A stretch of 64,000 nt of DNA, from assembly GCA_023485295.1 (NCBI GenBank), contig JAMCZQ010000006.1:1-64000 (forward strand). Direction: 5' to 3'. How positions within the stretch are numbered: position 1 is the first letter of the stretch; each line of letters starts with the position of its first letter. The translations under genes were made by a program, and so were the position numbers. Below, in pieces: positions 39,844 through 48,083 of this stretch. Under the pieces are notes generated by a model. The model saw only the letters and a program-made list of their open reading frames with translations. It was not told where the DNA came from and ran no database searches. The stretch is from Candidatus Marsarchaeota archaeon. Its GTDB lineage: Archaea > Micrarchaeota > Micrarchaeia > Micrarchaeales > Micrarchaeaceae.

Positions 39844-40638
39844 ATGGCATTTGCACAACTCAGTGTGGACAATAAAAGCATACAGTATAAGCAGAAGCTA
39901 GAATTCATAGATGCACATTGTCATGAGGACATGCTTGACGATGAAGAACTTGAAAGAGCTTCGAGGCTTGGAGTTACTGCAATAATAGTGAATGGAGTAG
40001 ATACGAAGTCGAATATTGCAATAGCGAGCATGCCAAGAGGTAAAATGGTTTTTGCTGCCCTGGGAATTCACCCGGATAATGCAGTAAAGGCAAGTGATGA
40101 TGAAATAAATTATAATATGGAGCTCATACGCTCCAATAGCAAGGATATCGTAGCGATAGGCGAGATAGGGCTCGACTTTAAATCTGCAACGACAGATAGT
40201 GAAAGGGAGAGGCAAAAACAGGTGTTTAAGAAATTCGTGAGCCTTGCAATGGAGCTTGACAAGCCTGTCAGTGTCCATTCGCGCGAAGCGATTGATGAGA
40301 CGCTAGACATACTCGGTTCAATAGGGATAAAGAAGGTGCACATACATTTCTTCGAGGGCAACGAATCCCAGGCACAGAGGGCTGCAGGCATGGGATTTAT
40401 GATGTCAGTACCACCAATGCATTCTGCTAAGAGGCTTAAGGCAATAGCCAATGTGCCGATATCAAATATAATGGCAGAAACAGATTCCCCAACTGCAGGC
40501 ATGCACATATATGACATAGACAAATCGGTCATGCTCATAGCAAAGGCAAAAGGCATTGAATTCGATGAATGCGCTGTTGCGCTTGCAAATAACACAAAAA
40601 GGTTCTTTAATATTGGCGTCCACAATCTTATTCGATAA
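39844..40638 (+). CDS. tatD: TatD-family metal-dependent hydrolase/DNase
   Basis: A 264-residue TIM-barrel metalloenzyme. FIDAHCH (His25, His27), GEIGLDF with the bridging Glu, PVSVHSREA and KVHIHFFEG supply His ligands, and MAETDSP gives the last Asp. TatD proteins act as 3'-5' exonucleases on DNA/RNA. It is the gene just before tRNA-Arg (three bases between stop and tRNA), so the tRNA may be co-transcribed with it. Confidence 0.92.
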   Translation: MAFAQLSVDNKSIQYKQKLEFIDAHCHEDMLDDEELERASRLGVTAIIVNGVDTKSNIAIASMPRGKMVFAALGIHPDNAVKASDDEINYNMELIRSNSKDIVAIGEIGLDFKSATTDSERERQKQVFKKFVSLAMELDKPVSVHSREAIDETLDILGSIGIKKVHIHFFEGNESQAQRAAGMGFMMSVPPMHSAKRLKAIANVPISNIMAETDSPTAGMHIYDIDKSVMLIAKAKGIEFDECAVALANNTKRFFNIGVHNLIR

Positions 40639-40641
40639 AAA

Positions 40642-40743
40642 GGGCTCGTAGCTCAGCTTGGACAGAGCAGCAGCCTTCTAAGCTGATGGTCGCGGGTTCA
40701 AAACGGTTTCTTTTTAGCGGCCGTGAAAATCCCGCCGAGCCCG
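40642..40743 (+). tRNA. tRNA-Arg (TCT anticodon) with a T-loop intron
   Basis: Acceptor GGGCTCG / CGAGCCC, D stem GCTC / GAGC, anticodon stem GCAGC / GCTGA (27-43 is a G-A mismatch) with loop CTTCTAA (anticodon TCT, Arg), variable loop TGGTC, T stem GCGGG / CCCGC, discriminator G. As encoded, the T loop is 34 nt long. Removing 40703-40729 gives TTCAAAT, a perfect T loop. No anticodon-loop intron. It sits three bases after tatD. Confidence 0.95.
40703..40729 (+). other. 27-nt bulge-helix-bulge intron in the T loop of tRNA-Arg
   Basis: The T arm reads GCGGG TTCA AAA CGG ... CCG TGAA AAT CCCGC. TTCA/TGAA is the 4-bp central helix, AAA (40701-40703) and AAT (40728-40730) are the bulges, CGG/CCG begins the intron hairpin and the 5-bp T stem is the outer helix. 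Cutting after the second base of each bulge removes 40703-40729 and restores GCGGG-TTCAAAT-CCCGC, placing the intron between tRNA positions 59 and 60. Confidence 0.92.
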
Positions 40744-40745
40744 AA

Positions 40746-41186
40746 TTATTCAGTTGCAGGCTGGTCCTGCTTCTGCTGCCTCCCGCCGCGCTTGATTTGC
40801 CTATCCCTGCTTGCAGTCACAAATTCCATGGCCAAATCCTCATCGTTTTGCGATTCGGACCATGCTTTTATATAGGCCGCAATATTGCGCATTGGCTTTG
40901 TATACCTGTCGGTGATCTCGTATACTGTGCTCTCATGCTTTAATAGGCCTATTTGTACAGCGTAGTCCAGATAGCGCTTAGCTGTTGCAACTGGTATGTT
41001 TTTTGGCACATCCTTAAGCCTTAACCCGCCGGTTTTCTTTGCAAGCAGAAGCAATGACGCAAATCTGTAAGCCTCGTTCTCGTTGTCGAAGAATATCCTG
41101 GCTATGTCGCTGACTTTTGGATTTTTTATCTTCTCTTTAAGCGGAGCGTCCTCGTATTCCCAGTATTTTATTCCCATTTGTTCCAC
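40746..41186 (-). CDS. Winged-helix-like DNA-binding protein, unknown target
   Basis: A 146-residue protein. KVSDIARIFFDNENEAYRFASLLLLAKKTGGLRLKDV, then PVATAKRYLDYAVQIGLLKHE and VYEITDRYTKPMRNI form a likely winged helix (recognition helix ATAKRYLDYAVQIGLL, wing ending in YEITDRY). The C-terminus is polar and Gln-rich. The stop lies three bases beyond the tRNA-Arg 3' end, antisense to it. Start is GTG 41186 or ATG 41177. No regulon is evident. Confidence 0.68.
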   Translation of the reverse strand: MEQMGIKYWEYEDAPLKEKIKNPKVSDIARIFFDNENEAYRFASLLLLAKKTGGLRLKDVPKNIPVATAKRYLDYAVQIGLLKHESTVYEITDRYTKPMRNIAAYIKAWSESQNDEDLAMEFVTASRDRQIKRGGRQQKQDQPATE

Positions 41187-41225
41187 GCCTTGGATTAAAC
41201 AATAGTTAATGCACGCTAAGATTTA

Positions 41226-42326
41226 TCATTTTTCCCTTATGAATGTTATTACATCGCCTTCTTCAACAACATGGTTTACTCCGACTCGCTGGTTCTGGAA
41301 CTTGACACTGGAGCCTGTGACATAAGCGCATTTCAGCGTGTTAAGCACCTCTGCATGCACCATTTTTGCTATTGCGCCTATGGTTGTGCCTGTCTTTACT
41401 ATCATCGGCTCCGCCCTTGAAAATCTTGGCTTTGTGTAAATCCTTATAATGCCTAGATTCCTGTATATGCCTGCCTTAAGCTCTTCAAGGCCTGCGCCGG
41501 TGCTTGCGCTTACCGGAAACACCTCGATAGATTGCTTGGAGCTTATCTGCGATGCTATCTTGGGGCTTTCTTTTTCCAGATCTATCTTGTTAAGGGCAAC
41601 TATAGCTTTGACATAATACGAATTTTTTGACAAGAAGCTTATCAGATCGTTCTCGTCTATGCGGTCCCATATGCTTACGCTTGCCTTATAAATGCCGAAT
41701 GCGTTCAGGACAGCCCTTATGTTCTCACTGCCCATTGCTGATTTGTTGACCTCTATGCTTATCCCGTTTGCATTGTCTTTTTCTATAATTGATATTCTGG
41801 GGGGGATTTTGTTAATGTGTATGTTCAGCTTCTCAAGCTCGTCGAGCAGCCTGGCAAGCTGCCAAGTCTCTTTTATGTCTATCACAAAAACAACCAACTC
41901 AGAGATCTTCATTTGCGCTATGACGCTCCTGCCCCCGCCTTTGCCAAGATGGGCATCCTCTATTATACCCGGCATGTCCAGTATCTGTATATGTGCGTCG
42001 TTATAGAGCATTGTGCCTGGTATGATCTCTGTGGTTGTAAAAGCATATGCTGCAGTTTTCGACCTTGAATTTGTAAGCGCATTTAGCAATGAAGACTTGC
42101 CTGCGCTCGGAAAGCCCAAAAGGGACACTGTTGCATCCCCCATCTTCTTGACGAAGAAGCCCTTGCCCTTTTGGTGCTTGCCTGCCTCTACGAGCTCTTT
42201 TTTCGCAAGTGCGACCTTCGACCTGAGCTTTGCCAAATGCTTGTTTGTCGCCTTGTTGTCCTTTGTTTTTTTAAGCTCCTCTTCCAGCTCCTCGAGGCGT
42301 TTGCTAATCCTTTCCTTTTCCGCCAT
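41226..42326 (-). CDS. DRG/Obg-family GTPase with TGS domain
   Basis: A 366-residue GTPase. The N-terminal helical hairpin (about 1-60) precedes G1 GFPSAGKSSLLNAL, switch segments FTTTEIIPGTM, G3 DMPGIIEDAHLGKGGGRSV, G4 LNKIDL and G5 VSASTG; an inserted S5D2L-like segment and a C-terminal TGS domain (PMIVKTGTTIGAIAKMVH through VEEGDVITFI) follow. DRG proteins associate with translating ribosomes in archaea and eukaryotes. Start ATG 42326 is solid. Faces away from the microprotein gene. Confidence 0.94.
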   Translation of the reverse strand: MAEKERISKRLEELEEELKKTKDNKATNKHLAKLRSKVALAKKELVEAGKHQKGKGFFVKKMGDATVSLLGFPSAGKSSLLNALTNSRSKTAAYAFTTTEIIPGTMLYNDAHIQILDMPGIIEDAHLGKGGGRSVIAQMKISELVVFVIDIKETWQLARLLDELEKLNIHINKIPPRISIIEKDNANGISIEVNKSAMGSENIRAVLNAFGIYKASVSIWDRIDENDLISFLSKNSYYVKAIVALNKIDLEKESPKIASQISSKQSIEVFPVSASTGAGLEELKAGIYRNLGIIRIYTKPRFSRAEPMIVKTGTTIGAIAKMVHAEVLNTLKCAYVTGSSVKFQNQRVGVNHVVEEGDVITFIREK

Positions 42327-42451
42327 CGTTCCACTTTTATCTGAATAAAAAAATTTTATTTTTATATTAAATGATTTACTAATTAATTAATTTTATTAAC
42401 CATAGTTTTTATAACTTATTAATCAATTATTGGTAGGTTAAAGTGAGACAA

Positions 42452-42514
42452 ATGGCTAAGAAAAAATCATCAAAGAAGGCCAGCAAGAAAAAGTCAAGCA
42501 AGAAAAAGAGATAA
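42452..42514 (+). CDS. Lys/Ser-rich 20-residue microprotein
   Basis: A tiny ORF of 20 residues, MAKKKSSKKASKKKSSKKKR, made only of Lys, Ser, Ala, Arg and the Met. It has its own TATA-like element (TTTTTATAAC, about 42408), GTGAG seven bases before ATG, and a terminator-like hairpin right after the stop, so it looks like an independent transcription unit. The sequence resembles histone H1-type or archaeal small basic tails and could bind DNA, RNA or polyphosphate; function is unknown. Low complexity also permits a chance ORF, but the full signal set argues against that. Confidence 0.6.
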   Translation: MAKKKSSKKASKKKSSKKKR

Positions 42515-42560
42515 GGCATTCGCCTTAAATTTCTTTTTCCTTTATTTTTCTTTTCTTTTT
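42512..42560 (+). terminator. Hairpin plus long T-rich tract after the microprotein gene
   Basis: AAGGC-ATTC-GCCTT (42513-42526) forms a 5-bp hairpin, directly followed by a pyrimidine run of T tracts (TTTCTTTTTCC, TTTATTTTTCTTTTC and TTTTTATTTG to about 42570). Archaeal termination is driven by such T tracts. On the other strand the same run lies just past the end of the SRP54 gene. Confidence 0.6.
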
Positions 42561-42583
42561 ATTTGTTTTTTATTTTTCCGGTT

Positions 42584-43882
42584 TTATTGATCGAACTTTG
42601 ACAAGAACTTTTTCATGTTCCTGTCATTCTTCATCATTCCGTACGATTTTTTCATCTTTGAGAAGTCAGAAAGTAGCTCTCTCACGTCTTTTTCCGTCGT
42701 GCCGCTTCCAAGGGCTATGCGCCTTATCCGGCTTTCTTGATGCACTAGTTTCTCGTCTTTTCTCTCTGCGTCAGTCATTGAAGATATTATATACTTGTAT
42801 TTGTTCAGCTTTTCCTCGCTTTTTTCTATCGTGTCTTTTGGCACGTCGTTGGCGCCAAGCATGCCGAACAGGTTCTTCAGCGGACCCATCTTGTTTAGCG
42901 CTTTAAGCTGCTTGTAGAATGTGTCAAAATTTAGCTTTGTCAGGTCTACCTCTTCGGGGTTTATTTCCGCTTCGGCTATTGCGCTTTTGACCTTGCTCAC
43001 CAGCTTCTCTATGTCGGGAATTCCCAAAAGCGAGCCTATGAACTGCTCTGAATTGTACGGCTCTATGTCTTGCAGCTTTTCCCCTGTGCCTATAAACATT
43101 ACTTTTGCTTTTGCTTCGTTCGCGGCGCTGAGCGCACCTCCGCCCTTACCTGAGCCGTCCATCCTGGTTACTACAAGGCCGCTTATGCTTACATCCTTAT
43201 TAAACTCCTTTGCAAGCCTGCCTGCGACCTGGCCTATGTCAGCGCTTATCACAAGAACAGTGTTGTCCGGATCAAAAGCGCCGTTTATTCCCTTGAGCTC
43301 TTCTATCAGGCGCTGGTCTAGGGAGCTCCTGCCGCTAGTGTCGCATATTATTACCTGTTTGCTTTTCAGGGCCTCCAGGCCCTGCCTGACTATTGTTACC
43401 GGATCCTTTGACCCTTTAATCCCGAAAAATGCAACCCCTGCCTGCGAAGCGAGTGTTTCAAGCTGCTCATACGCTGACGGCCTCGATACATCGCAACATA
43501 TCAGTCCTGCGCTGAGACCCCTGTCCTGGTAGAATTTGGCAAGCTTTGCTGCAGTTGTCGTCTTGCCGGAACCGTACAAGCCGATAAGCATTATTCTCTG
43601 CTTTTCAAGCTTTGGCTCGTACGTGCCACCCATGAGGCTTACCAGTTCCTCATACACTATGTTCGTTATGTAGTCCCTTGTCGGAACTCCTGCAGGGGGC
43701 TTGCTTTTTATGGCTTGCTGCTCTATGGACTCTGTAAGTTTGAGGACCAGGCTGACGTCTACGTCATTGCTTATCAAGACCTTCTGCAGCTCCTTATTGA
43801 ATTCCTTTATGGTCTTTGCATCTATTATAGTAGCGCGTGACAGCTTGGCGATTGCCTGTCTTAGCCCTTCTCCGAGATCCAT
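42584..43882 (-). CDS. srp54: Signal recognition particle protein SRP54
   Basis: A 432-residue GTPase that binds SRP RNA and signal peptides. N domain (MDLGEGLRQAIAKL...), G domain with G1 LIGLYGSGKTTTAAKL, the SRP-type CDVSRPSAYEQL segment, G3-like DTSGRSSLDQ, G4 VVTRMDGSGKGGGALS, then the M domain with the helix-turn-helix RNA-binding part (RIRRIALGSGTTEKDVRELL) and a Met-rich end (KMKKSYGMMKNDRNMKKFL). ATG 43882 is preferred; the longer frame adds four residues. Works with the 7S RNA and SecY elsewhere in the window. Confidence 0.97.
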   Translation of the reverse strand: MDLGEGLRQAIAKLSRATIIDAKTIKEFNKELQKVLISNDVDVSLVLKLTESIEQQAIKSKPPAGVPTRDYITNIVYEELVSLMGGTYEPKLEKQRIMLIGLYGSGKTTTAAKLAKFYQDRGLSAGLICCDVSRPSAYEQLETLASQAGVAFFGIKGSKDPVTIVRQGLEALKSKQVIICDTSGRSSLDQRLIEELKGINGAFDPDNTVLVISADIGQVAGRLAKEFNKDVSISGLVVTRMDGSGKGGGALSAANEAKAKVMFIGTGEKLQDIEPYNSEQFIGSLLGIPDIEKLVSKVKSAIAEAEINPEEVDLTKLNFDTFYKQLKALNKMGPLKNLFGMLGANDVPKDTIEKSEEKLNKYKYIISSMTDAERKDEKLVHQESRIRRIALGSGTTEKDVRELLSDFSKMKKSYGMMKNDRNMKKFLSKFDQ

Positions 43883-44026
43883 GATAACGCACACTCTACA
43901 AGTCGGTTTTCCATGCGCATTTTAGCATTTAGCGTATACGCGTTAGATATTATATTTATTGCCTTCATATTTAAATGCATACTCTGGCAAATAGCTTAAT
44001 GGAATTCAAGATTGCAGCGTGGTACA

Positions 44027-45154
44027 TTGAAATTGCTTATAACCCAGGCAAACTTGACCCTTTTTGGGGGGGCGGAACGAGTTGTACTTAAAATAGCGCA
44101 GCATTACAGGGCAAAAATAATAACTGCCGAGTACAGCAGGGTCGAAACTTTCAGGGAGTTTGCAAAATTAGACATAGAGGTGATAGGCAGGGGCAAAGGC
44201 GTTCTGCCTTACGGGAGGGTAATGCAGGGGCTCAAATACGGGCTGGGATTCTATAATTTTAAGGTTGATGATGATTACGACGTAATAAACGCGCATATCG
44301 CGCCGAGCCACTGGATAAGGAACAGGAACGAGCACGTGCTGTGGTATTGCCATACGCCGCTTAGGGACGTTTACGACCTATATGCCTTAAGGATGGCAAG
44401 GAAGAAGGCTTATCAAAAACCGCTGCATTTTATCGGCATAAAGGCTGTCAAACGCATAGACCAGTCGATAGTAAAAAGGATAGAGTACATAGTGGCAAAC
44501 AGTGAAAACACTAAATCGCGCATAGAAAAGTATTTCGGCAGAAACGATGCATTTGTCCTTGGAGGAGGGGTTGAGTACGAAAAATACGCATCGAAAGGCG
44601 ATTCACAGTATTTCCTTTACCCTTCTCGTATATCCCCGAATAAACGCCAGGAGTTTGCAATAACGGCTTTTAAGATATTCAGCATGTCAAAAAAGGGGTA
44701 TAAGCTCATAATAACCGGTGCAGTGTCAAAAGACCCATTCTATTATGACTATTACAAGCGCGTATTGCAGCTAGCAGGCAACGACCCCAACATAATAATA
44801 ATGGACAGTGTGGGAGAAAAAAGATTAGCTGAACTCTATTCGAAGGCAACAGCAGTGCTTTACCCCCCGATAAACGAGGATTACGGCCTGGTTCCGCTTG
44901 AGGCTATGGCAAGCTCTAAGCCGGTTATAGCAGTGAACGAAGGCGGGCCTAGGGAAACCGTTGTAAATGGGGTAACCGGGTACCTTGTAGACAGCGAAGA
45001 TGATATGGCTAAAATGATGCTAAAAATAGCAAGCGATGATGCGCTTGCTGAGAGGCTAGGAAAAAACGGCCGCAGGCTCGCTGTGAGCAAATACTCATGG
45101 AGCAGATTCTTCAAGGAGTTCGACAAAAAGCTAAAGAAAGTTGCTTCGATGTAG
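44027..45154 (+). CDS. GT4-family glycosyltransferase
   Basis: A 375-residue GT-B enzyme that moves a sugar from a nucleotide donor to a surface glycan or lipid. N-terminal strand KLLITQANLTLFGGAERVVLKIAQHY, middle FLYPSRISPNKRQEFAI, donor-site GVEYEKY, AVLYPPINEDYGLVPLEAMASSKPVIAVNEGGPRETV (in parts, with the E-x7-E motif). The start is probably TTG 44027; TTG 44012 is possible. An ATG at 43999 is in another frame and stops early. Acceptor unknown. Confidence 0.88.
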   Translation: MKLLITQANLTLFGGAERVVLKIAQHYRAKIITAEYSRVETFREFAKLDIEVIGRGKGVLPYGRVMQGLKYGLGFYNFKVDDDYDVINAHIAPSHWIRNRNEHVLWYCHTPLRDVYDLYALRMARKKAYQKPLHFIGIKAVKRIDQSIVKRIEYIVANSENTKSRIEKYFGRNDAFVLGGGVEYEKYASKGDSQYFLYPSRISPNKRQEFAITAFKIFSMSKKGYKLIITGAVSKDPFYYDYYKRVLQLAGNDPNIIIMDSVGEKRLAELYSKATAVLYPPINEDYGLVPLEAMASSKPVIAVNEGGPRETVVNGVTGYLVDSEDDMAKMMLKIASDDALAERLGKNGRRLAVSKYSWSRFFKEFDKKLKKVASM

Positions 45155-45157
45155 CGG

Positions 45158-45406
45158 CTATTTGGCATTTACTGATATCACGTACTTTGACATTACCTTG
45201 GCCACATAGTCAAGTATGTGCTTGACCTCGTCTTCGGTCCTTGCGCCTGTGCATATCATTTTGCCGTTCTTGAACAGTATTACTGTTCTTGATTTTGATA
45301 TCTTAAAAATCGCGCCTGGAAACTGCTCTGGCTCATAATCCACGGCTTTGACCTCCCTTGAAAGCGCGTAAAGATCAACAACAGCGTGCAGGTCAGCGCT
45401 TACCAC
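45158..45406 (-). CDS. Single-repeat TATA-binding-protein-like protein (half TBP)
   Basis: At least 82 residues that match one TBP repeat almost end to end: YEPEQFPGAIFKI, VILFKNGKMICTGARTEDEV and a final helix. Both DNA-intercalating Phe positions are kept (QFPG and ILF). A normal archaeal TBP has two such repeats in about 180 residues; here only one is present and a stop follows the first. Homology extends upstream in frame (KISIYNIVVSADL with a basic Lys-rich lead to about 45502), but that stretch has no ATG, GTG or TTG, so GTG 45406 is only a minimal start and the true start may be non-canonical or frame-shifted. A homodimer could rebuild the DNA saddle (inference). Follows the GT4 gene, convergent. 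Confidence 0.8.
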   Translation of the reverse strand: MVSADLHAVVDLYALSREVKAVDYEPEQFPGAIFKISKSRTVILFKNGKMICTGARTEDEVKHILDYVAKVMSKYVISVNAK

Positions 45407-45563
45407 GATGTTGTATATTGATATCTTCGGATTGTCTAAGCTTCCAGTCCTTTCCTCCTTCTCATTGCTAACCTTTTTATCAGGTTTCTTTTTTGCCGTT
45501 AAACCACCATAACTATAATAAGTTTAAAAGGGAAAGCTATAAATACTAATGTTGGTGCCTGCA

Positions 45564-46670
45564 ATGAAAAGAATAGCGATTGTCGGTGCAGGGGTGATAG
45601 GGTTGAGCTTGGCGCATGACTTGTCGGCCCTTGGCTTCGAAGTAGACGTATTTGACGGTAAAAAAAGCGTGGAAGAGGGCGCAGAAAAGGCTTCCGGCAT
45701 ACTATCAAAAAAAGGCTTAGAATTATCCGGTCTGGAATACAGCAGCGCCATAGTGAACACGCTTAACGGCGCGACGCTGCATTTTGGGGATGAAACCCTC
45801 AGGGTAAAGTCTGCTGCAGTGCAAGCCTATATACTTGACAGGGGCATTTTGGCTAAAAATTGCGCGGCCATGGCCATAGGCGCAGGAGCAGTGCTGAAGC
45901 TCGGGACCAGGCAGGATATTGCTGCCATAAGGAGGCTTGCTGATGAATACGACGTGGTGGTAGGAGCTGATGGTGCCACGTCCTACACCGCAAGCGCATA
46001 CGGTTTCCCTGCAATAGGCAGTTATGTGCTCACGTACAAGGCAGAATATTCGGGCGCCGAGATAAAGGATTGGCATTCCGTAGACCTGCTATTTTCAAAA
46101 AAATTCGCAGATGGCTTTTTTGGGTGGGTCGCGCCTTATTCCAAGGAGCTTGTGGAGCTTGGCATAGGGATCATGCAGAACAGGGGAATGCACAGCTATG
46201 CAGCGTTTCAGAAGTTCTTGGCAGACACTTACGTGAGCACCTTGCTGAACGGAGCCAGGAGGCTCGCAGGGCATGCAAGCATAATACCTATAGAAAATCG
46301 CAGGCGCACAGTGCTTAAAAATGTGCTGCTGGTCGGCGATGCAGCCGGGCAGACGAAGGCCACGACAGGCGGCGGCATCATATTCGGGATTGCGTGCGCA
46401 AAGGTTGCTGCGCATGACATAAACGCTTATCTGGCGAATGGCGTGAGCCTTGCCAGGTATGAAAAGAATTGGAGAAAGAGGTATGGGATTGATCTGAAGC
46501 TGCACGGCATGCTTCACGCATATTATTCAGCGGTGTCTGAGCACAGCATGCAGAGGTTTATAAAGGTGGCAAAGGTCCTGGGAGCAGAAAGCTTCTTCTC
46601 GAAATACGGCGACATGGACAGCCCGACCCTCATGCTTAAAAGATTTTTCGTCAGGAGCAAGGCTAGCTGA
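45564..46670 (+). CDS. Geranylgeranyl-reductase-family flavoprotein
   Basis: A 368-residue FAD enzyme of the geranylgeranyl reductase / digeranylgeranylglycerophospholipid reductase group, which saturates archaeal lipid chains. FAD motif RIAIVGAGVIGLSLAHDLSALGFEVDVFD (in parts), the conserved YDVVVGADGATS, and LLVGDAAGQTKATTGGGIIFGIACAKVAAHDI, typical of GGR. ATG 45564 has GGTG upstream, with TATA TATAAATAC just before. It could act on CarS products. Substrate is inferred from family. Confidence 0.87.
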   Translation: MKRIAIVGAGVIGLSLAHDLSALGFEVDVFDGKKSVEEGAEKASGILSKKGLELSGLEYSSAIVNTLNGATLHFGDETLRVKSAAVQAYILDRGILAKNCAAMAIGAGAVLKLGTRQDIAAIRRLADEYDVVVGADGATSYTASAYGFPAIGSYVLTYKAEYSGAEIKDWHSVDLLFSKKFADGFFGWVAPYSKELVELGIGIMQNRGMHSYAAFQKFLADTYVSTLLNGARRLAGHASIIPIENRRRTVLKNVLLVGDAAGQTKATTGGGIIFGIACAKVAAHDINAYLANGVSLARYEKNWRKRYGIDLKLHGMLHAYYSAVSEHSMQRFIKVAKVLGAESFFSKYGDMDSPTLMLKRFFVRSKAS

Positions 46671-46673
46671 CTG

Positions 46674-48074
46674 TCATGCAAAGCCTGCAAGAGACGTTGC
46701 AGCGGCCTTGGCGGCAATGATAAGCGGTTCTGGATATACGCCGAATGCTATTATTACTGCAAGTATTGCGCCGATTACAAAATAGGCGCTTTTAGTAAGC
46801 GCTATGCTTCTTTGGTCTGAAGCGCCGTACATTGAGCTTATCAGGCGTCCGTAATAGTATATCGAAATGAAGCTGTTCAATATGCCTATTATTGCGAGTG
46901 CTATAAGCCCTGAGCTTATGGCGCTTGAGAACAGTAGGAACTTGCCAACAAAGCCTATGAGAGGCGGTATGCCTGCCAGCGACAGCATTATTATGGTAAG
47001 ACCTGCAGCTGCAAGCCCGTTCCTTCTGCTTAAGCCTGAATAATCTTTCACTGTGGCGAGGCCGTAGGCCTCAAGCAAGCCTATTATTATGAATGCACCG
47101 ACTATCATGAATGAGTGCGCGAATATCTGGAATAGGCTGGCTTCAATGCCAAAGCTGTTCGCGGCAGCTATTCCTACGCTTATATAGCCTGCCTGCGATA
47201 TTGAGGAATAGGCGAACATTCGCTTTACGCTTGTTTGCGTCATTGCTCCGAGGTTTCCGAAAAACATCGTAAGGATTGCAACAACGGATAATATTACAGA
47301 AATCGTTCCAGTATAAGCTGCGAAAAGCGTGAAAAGCACTTCTATCAGGGCGATGAACGCCACCTTCTTGTTTAAGCCGGCAATCATTGCGGTAATGTGT
47401 GATGGGGCGCCTTGGTATACGTCAGGTATCCAAAAGTTGAAAGGGAACAGTGCGGCTTCCGTTCCGAATGCGACAACGAACAGGCCGAGCGAAAGCATGA
47501 GCAGGTATCCTGAATTAAACGGATTCGCCGTAGAGGCAGCATGAAGCGAAAGCGTAACGTCATATGGAAATGCCAGTGCTATTGCAAATGCCAACACCGA
47601 TACCGATATTGCTGACAGCAAAAACATCTTTGTCGCAGGCTCTGCATAGCGCTTGCCTCCGAACGCTATAAGCAGTATAGTAGGCGCTGACATCAGCTCT
47701 ATAGCTATTATTATCGTTATGAGCGAATTTGCCATTGGAACAGTGAATATGCCTATTGCAAGCACCGACATTATGAAGTTCAGCTTGAAATAGTCGCTAG
47801 CTGAGCTGTAGGCAAACCAGTTTATTATCAAAAATATCGAGGAGAACAGTACAAGCAGGTATGAGGAAAATGGGCTTATGCTGTAAGCGCTGAACAGGAG
47901 GGCATTGCTTCCATAAGCCATGTTGCTAAGGCTCGCAGCAAAAATCCCGGCAAGCAGTATAGATGTTGCTGCAAATGCGACCCTTTTATTCCTGTGAAAA
48001 AGGGATAGCAGGCCGAACAGCACCAATGCAAACATTAGCGCGGGAATTGAATAGTAAGTTGCATCAAAGACCAT
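46674..48074 (-). CDS. nuoN: NADH-quinone-oxidoreductase-type subunit NuoN
   Basis: A 466-residue antiporter-like membrane subunit, last gene of the nuoHIJKLMN cluster. Contains the proton-pump core: IELMSAPTILLIA, FPFNFWIPDVYQGAPSHITAMIAGLNKKVAF, MTQTSVKRMFAYSSISQAGY and the C-terminal GIPPLIGFVGKFLLF segment. About fourteen helices; length near NuoN of other prokaryotes. Ten-base gap from nuoM. Confidence 0.94.
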   Translation of the reverse strand: MVFDATYYSIPALMFALVLFGLLSLFHRNKRVAFAATSILLAGIFAASLSNMAYGSNALLFSAYSISPFSSYLLVLFSSIFLIINWFAYSSASDYFKLNFIMSVLAIGIFTVPMANSLITIIIAIELMSAPTILLIAFGGKRYAEPATKMFLLSAISVSVLAFAIALAFPYDVTLSLHAASTANPFNSGYLLMLSLGLFVVAFGTEAALFPFNFWIPDVYQGAPSHITAMIAGLNKKVAFIALIEVLFTLFAAYTGTISVILSVVAILTMFFGNLGAMTQTSVKRMFAYSSISQAGYISVGIAAANSFGIEASLFQIFAHSFMIVGAFIIIGLLEAYGLATVKDYSGLSRRNGLAAAGLTIIMLSLAGIPPLIGFVGKFLLFSSAISSGLIALAIIGILNSFISIYYYGRLISSMYGASDQRSIALTKSAYFVIGAILAVIIAFGVYPEPLIIAAKAAATSLAGFA

Positions 48075-48083
48075 GATTCACAC

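Noticed and set aside
45158-45406. Truncated TBP pseudogene
   Set aside because: The repeat is complete, with intact Phe and structural residues and a proper stop; no decay marks, so kept as a half TBP.
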